Source: an uncultured Bacteroidales bacterium (lineage in GTDB: Bacteria > Bacteroidota > Bacteroidia > Bacteroidales > Muribaculaceae). From it: a stretch of DNA of 59,781 bases. The notes beneath the pieces were generated by a model. It was not told the origin of the DNA, did no database searches, and was given only the letters and a program-made list of their open reading frames with translations. The position numbers and the translations under genes were made by a program. Of this stretch, positions 58,123-59,781 are shown in pieces (the stretch's first letter is position 1; every line of letters begins with the position of its first letter). The stretch lies in NCBI GenBank assembly GCA_902792435.1, contig CADAZN010000012.1, positions 1-59,781 of the forward strand. The letters run 5' to 3'.

Positions 58123-59616
58123 TTAATGGATATCCCAGAACACGGGGTCGCTTAACAATTTAACCGATGGGGTGTTCTTGTTCAGAGTGCGTGCGTTGCT
58201 TGGATAAGGAACGCGCTTGGCAAGTCCACCGCCATTGATGTGGTTAACACCAGGATTGATCATGTCGCCAGCGTTGTAGGCTGCTGGGTCTTCAAATACT
58301 TGTTTTGCAGTTGCTGGTGACAAAGCAGGAACGTCGGTACGACGAATCTCTGACCATGCCTCCATGTGGTCTCTCATGAACAAGGCAACCCACTTCTGCA
58401 TGTAGATCTTGTTGAGCTTCTCGGCTGTTGTGCCGCCCCATGCTACGCGAGAACTAGAAAGGAACTCGGCAACATTGGCATCAACCTTAGAATCAAAGTC
58501 GGCAATCACACCTGCCTCATAAGAAGCCTTGGCAGCTCCGTCGTTGTTGTTGAAGCGAAGTTCAACCTCGGCGATAAGGAACTGGAGCTCACTTTGAGTG
58601 AACAGGTAGATAGGCATTGCAGTAACTGTTGCATAGTTAACAAGGCTTACATAGTCGTTGCTATAGCCCGAAGAGATACCCATCCAGTCGCCAGTGAGGG
58701 TCTTGCTACCAGGCACTTGGCCTTCGTAGTCAGAGGTCTTAACGCTCTTGTTGAAAGCGTAGCCAATGCGTGGGTCGCTTGTGAGCTTCATGTAGCTAAT
58801 GATAGGATAAGCAGCACAGTGGTTGCGGGTTCCTAATGAATAGTAACCATCATACCAGGGGTTGTACTGTCCGGCAGCATTGCTGTAAACATTCCATGTT
58901 ACATCGCCAGTGAAGAACTCATCGTTGGCAACCAGAGCCTTAACCTTAGCGGTGTTTTCGGCTGCATTGATGCCACCGTCAATCAAGCGCAGATACATGC
59001 GCAGACGCAGTGCGTTGGCATATCCCTTCCACTGGCTTAAGTTCTTGTTGAGCAATGGGTCGGTCATTGAGATGGGATCGCCTTCAAGCTCGGCCTCGGC
59101 ATTGTCAAGTTCTCTAAGCACACCTTCATAAACGGTCTGACCATTGTCCCATGCAGGCATAGCATTGCTGCTACCTTGCAGGGCCTCGGTGTAAGGCGCG
59201 TCACTGAGGTTGTCGACAACAAGCTGGAATGCCTGAGCACGCAATACGGTGCAAGCAAAGAGGTCCGACTTGTTATCGGTCTTGGTCATAATGTCTTTGA
59301 TGTCGGCAAGTGCGCCAGCATAGAGCAAGCTGTAGCAACGGTTGAAGAGGTCGGAACCCTCATCAATATTGAGCTCAGCAAGGGTGTTATACTGGTTGGC
59401 GGTAGGTGCTTGTTCAAAGTACTGGGCAAAGAAACCACCATAGTTGAACATTTGGTCACCCAGGACATCGGCAATCGAATTCTCGACAGCTGGGAACATC
59501 AGGTCGGCAGTAATCGAGGAACTCGAAGGAAAGTTTGGATTCTCATTTATATCCAGGTCACAGCTGGTGAGTGCCATCATTCCAGCAGCAAGCATTAATA
59601 AAAATATCTTTTTCAT
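58123..59616 (-). CDS. SusD/RagB-family nutrient-binding lipoprotein
   Basis: A 497-residue outer-membrane lipoprotein (lipobox LTSC, Cys19). The start DLDINENPNFPSSSSITADLMFPAVENSIADVLGDQMFNYGGFFAQYFEQ is typical of the SusD-like_2 subgroup. It has helical TPR units around WKGYANALRLRMYLRLIDGG and a C-terminal NxRxxxDVPALSPA...RVPYPSNARTLN part. SusD proteins cap the SusC TonB-dependent transporter and bind oligosaccharides or peptides. The substrate cannot be inferred because no glycoside hydrolase or regulator is in view. Confidence 0.92.
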   Translation of the reverse strand: MKKIFLLMLAAGMMALTSCDLDINENPNFPSSSSITADLMFPAVENSIADVLGDQMFNYGGFFAQYFEQAPTANQYNTLAELNIDEGSDLFNRCYSLLYAGALADIKDIMTKTDNKSDLFACTVLRAQAFQLVVDNLSDAPYTEALQGSSNAMPAWDNGQTVYEGVLRELDNAEAELEGDPISMTDPLLNKNLSQWKGYANALRLRMYLRLIDGGINAAENTAKVKALVANDEFFTGDVTWNVYSNAAGQYNPWYDGYYSLGTRNHCAAYPIISYMKLTSDPRIGYAFNKSVKTSDYEGQVPGSKTLTGDWMGISSGYSNDYVSLVNYATVTAMPIYLFTQSELQFLIAEVELRFNNNDGAAKASYEAGVIADFDSKVDANVAEFLSSSRVAWGGTTAEKLNKIYMQKWVALFMRDHMEAWSEIRRTDVPALSPATAKQVFEDPAAYNAGDMINPGVNHINGGGLAKRVPYPSNARTLNKNTPSVKLLSDPVFWDIH

Positions 59617-59631
59617 AATTCTGTGTCCTGT

Positions 59632-59781
59632 TTAGAATTTAATATTAACGTTGAAACCTAACTTGCGTGAAGTTGGGTTGGTCGAATATTCACCGAATTG
59701 ACCTTCGAGGTCGTTACCAAATGAAGTGGTCTCGGGATCAATGAATGTGTTGCTCTTAGGAGTCCACAGCCACAAGTTGTT
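59632..59781 (-). CDS. SusC-family TonB-dependent transporter, C-terminal end
   Basis: A partial frame of 49 residues plus stop, cut by the window edge. The minus strand encodes NNLWLWTPKSNTFIDPE...GQFGEYSTNPTSRKLGFNVNIKF followed by TAA. The last strand, with xRxxGFNVNIKF and a terminal Phe, is the signature end of SusC/RagA outer-membrane barrels. It lies 16 bases upstream of the susD-like gene, completing the usual SusC-SusD order. Confidence 0.88.
   Translation of the reverse strand, partial: NNLWLWTPKSNTFIDPETTSFGNDLEGQFGEYSTNPTSRKLGFNVNIKF

Noticed and set aside
1-59781. CRISPR arrays, insertion sequences, prophage or integrase genes
   Set aside because: No spaced identical repeats of CRISPR type, transposase motifs or terminal inverted repeats with target duplications were seen.

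Overview
The window looks like chromosomal DNA of a gut-type Bacteroidales bacterium (phylum Bacteroidota), possibly Muribaculaceae or Prevotellaceae; the family is an inference. The evidence is: many promoters of the Bacteroidota form (TAnnTTTG with an upstream TTG about 19 bases away), a SusC/SusD pair at the right end, the paired acyltransferases of glycine-lipid synthesis, DUF4252 proteins flanking an ECF sigma/anti-sigma pair, and almost no purine-rich ribosome binding sites. No CRISPR array, transposase, integrase or prophage gene was seen.

Layout. 0-4.4 kb: small secreted proteins and lipoproteins, NAD synthetase (nadE) and two zinc-ribbon membrane proteins. 4.4-5.2 kb: a secreted protein and tRNA-Tyr on the minus strand. 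5.4-10.7 kb: an AT-rich block with a third zinc-ribbon protein and two large secreted WG-repeat proteins, one with LysM domains. 10.8-18.9 kb: an LTA-synthase-like sulfatase, CorA, then the housekeeping run ybeY-mnmG-apt-uvrC, with a consensus parS site after mnmG and a near-parS inside uvrC. 19.1-22.6 kb: a surface-glycan group (two glycosyltransferases, a hexapeptide acyltransferase, a thioesterase). 22.6-25.0 kb: flavodoxin, a radical SAM protein, a YgjP-type metallopeptidase. 25.3-27.0 kb: a fourth zinc-ribbon protein coupled to a small membrane protein that looks like the C-lobe of a protein kinase. 27.1-31.3 kb: mtnN-luxS (SAH recycling, AI-2), ftsY, rimO. 31.4-34.3 kb: a secreted protein and the DUF4252-sigma-anti-sigma-DUF4252 operon, then tRNA-Asp.

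From 34.4 kb most genes are on the minus strand: panB and a membrane protein, ridA, an NfeD/SPFH pair, a SUMF1-like lipoprotein, a DEDD exonuclease, an operon of polysaccharide deacetylase, queG and two tandem esterases, a 1195-residue DUF2723 membrane glycosyltransferase, glutamine synthetase, a cysteine-desulfidase-type enzyme, a Fic protein, and the end of a SusC/SusD operon. Plus-strand exceptions are the glycine-lipid pair (36.2-38.0 kb), a lipoprotein at 39.4 kb and an AAA ATPase at 51.6 kb.

The least expected things are outside the named genes. They are: the parS sites; two four-unit arrays of CTAG at an exact 9-base period, just before rimO and panB; 7-base-period arrays; an operator-like inverted repeat on the -33 box of the ATPase; a 21-base-period direct repeat; the N-lobe-less kinase relic; and a family of zinc-ribbon membrane proteins with identical cysteine spacing. 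One gene of the SusCD operon carries a one-base frameshift.
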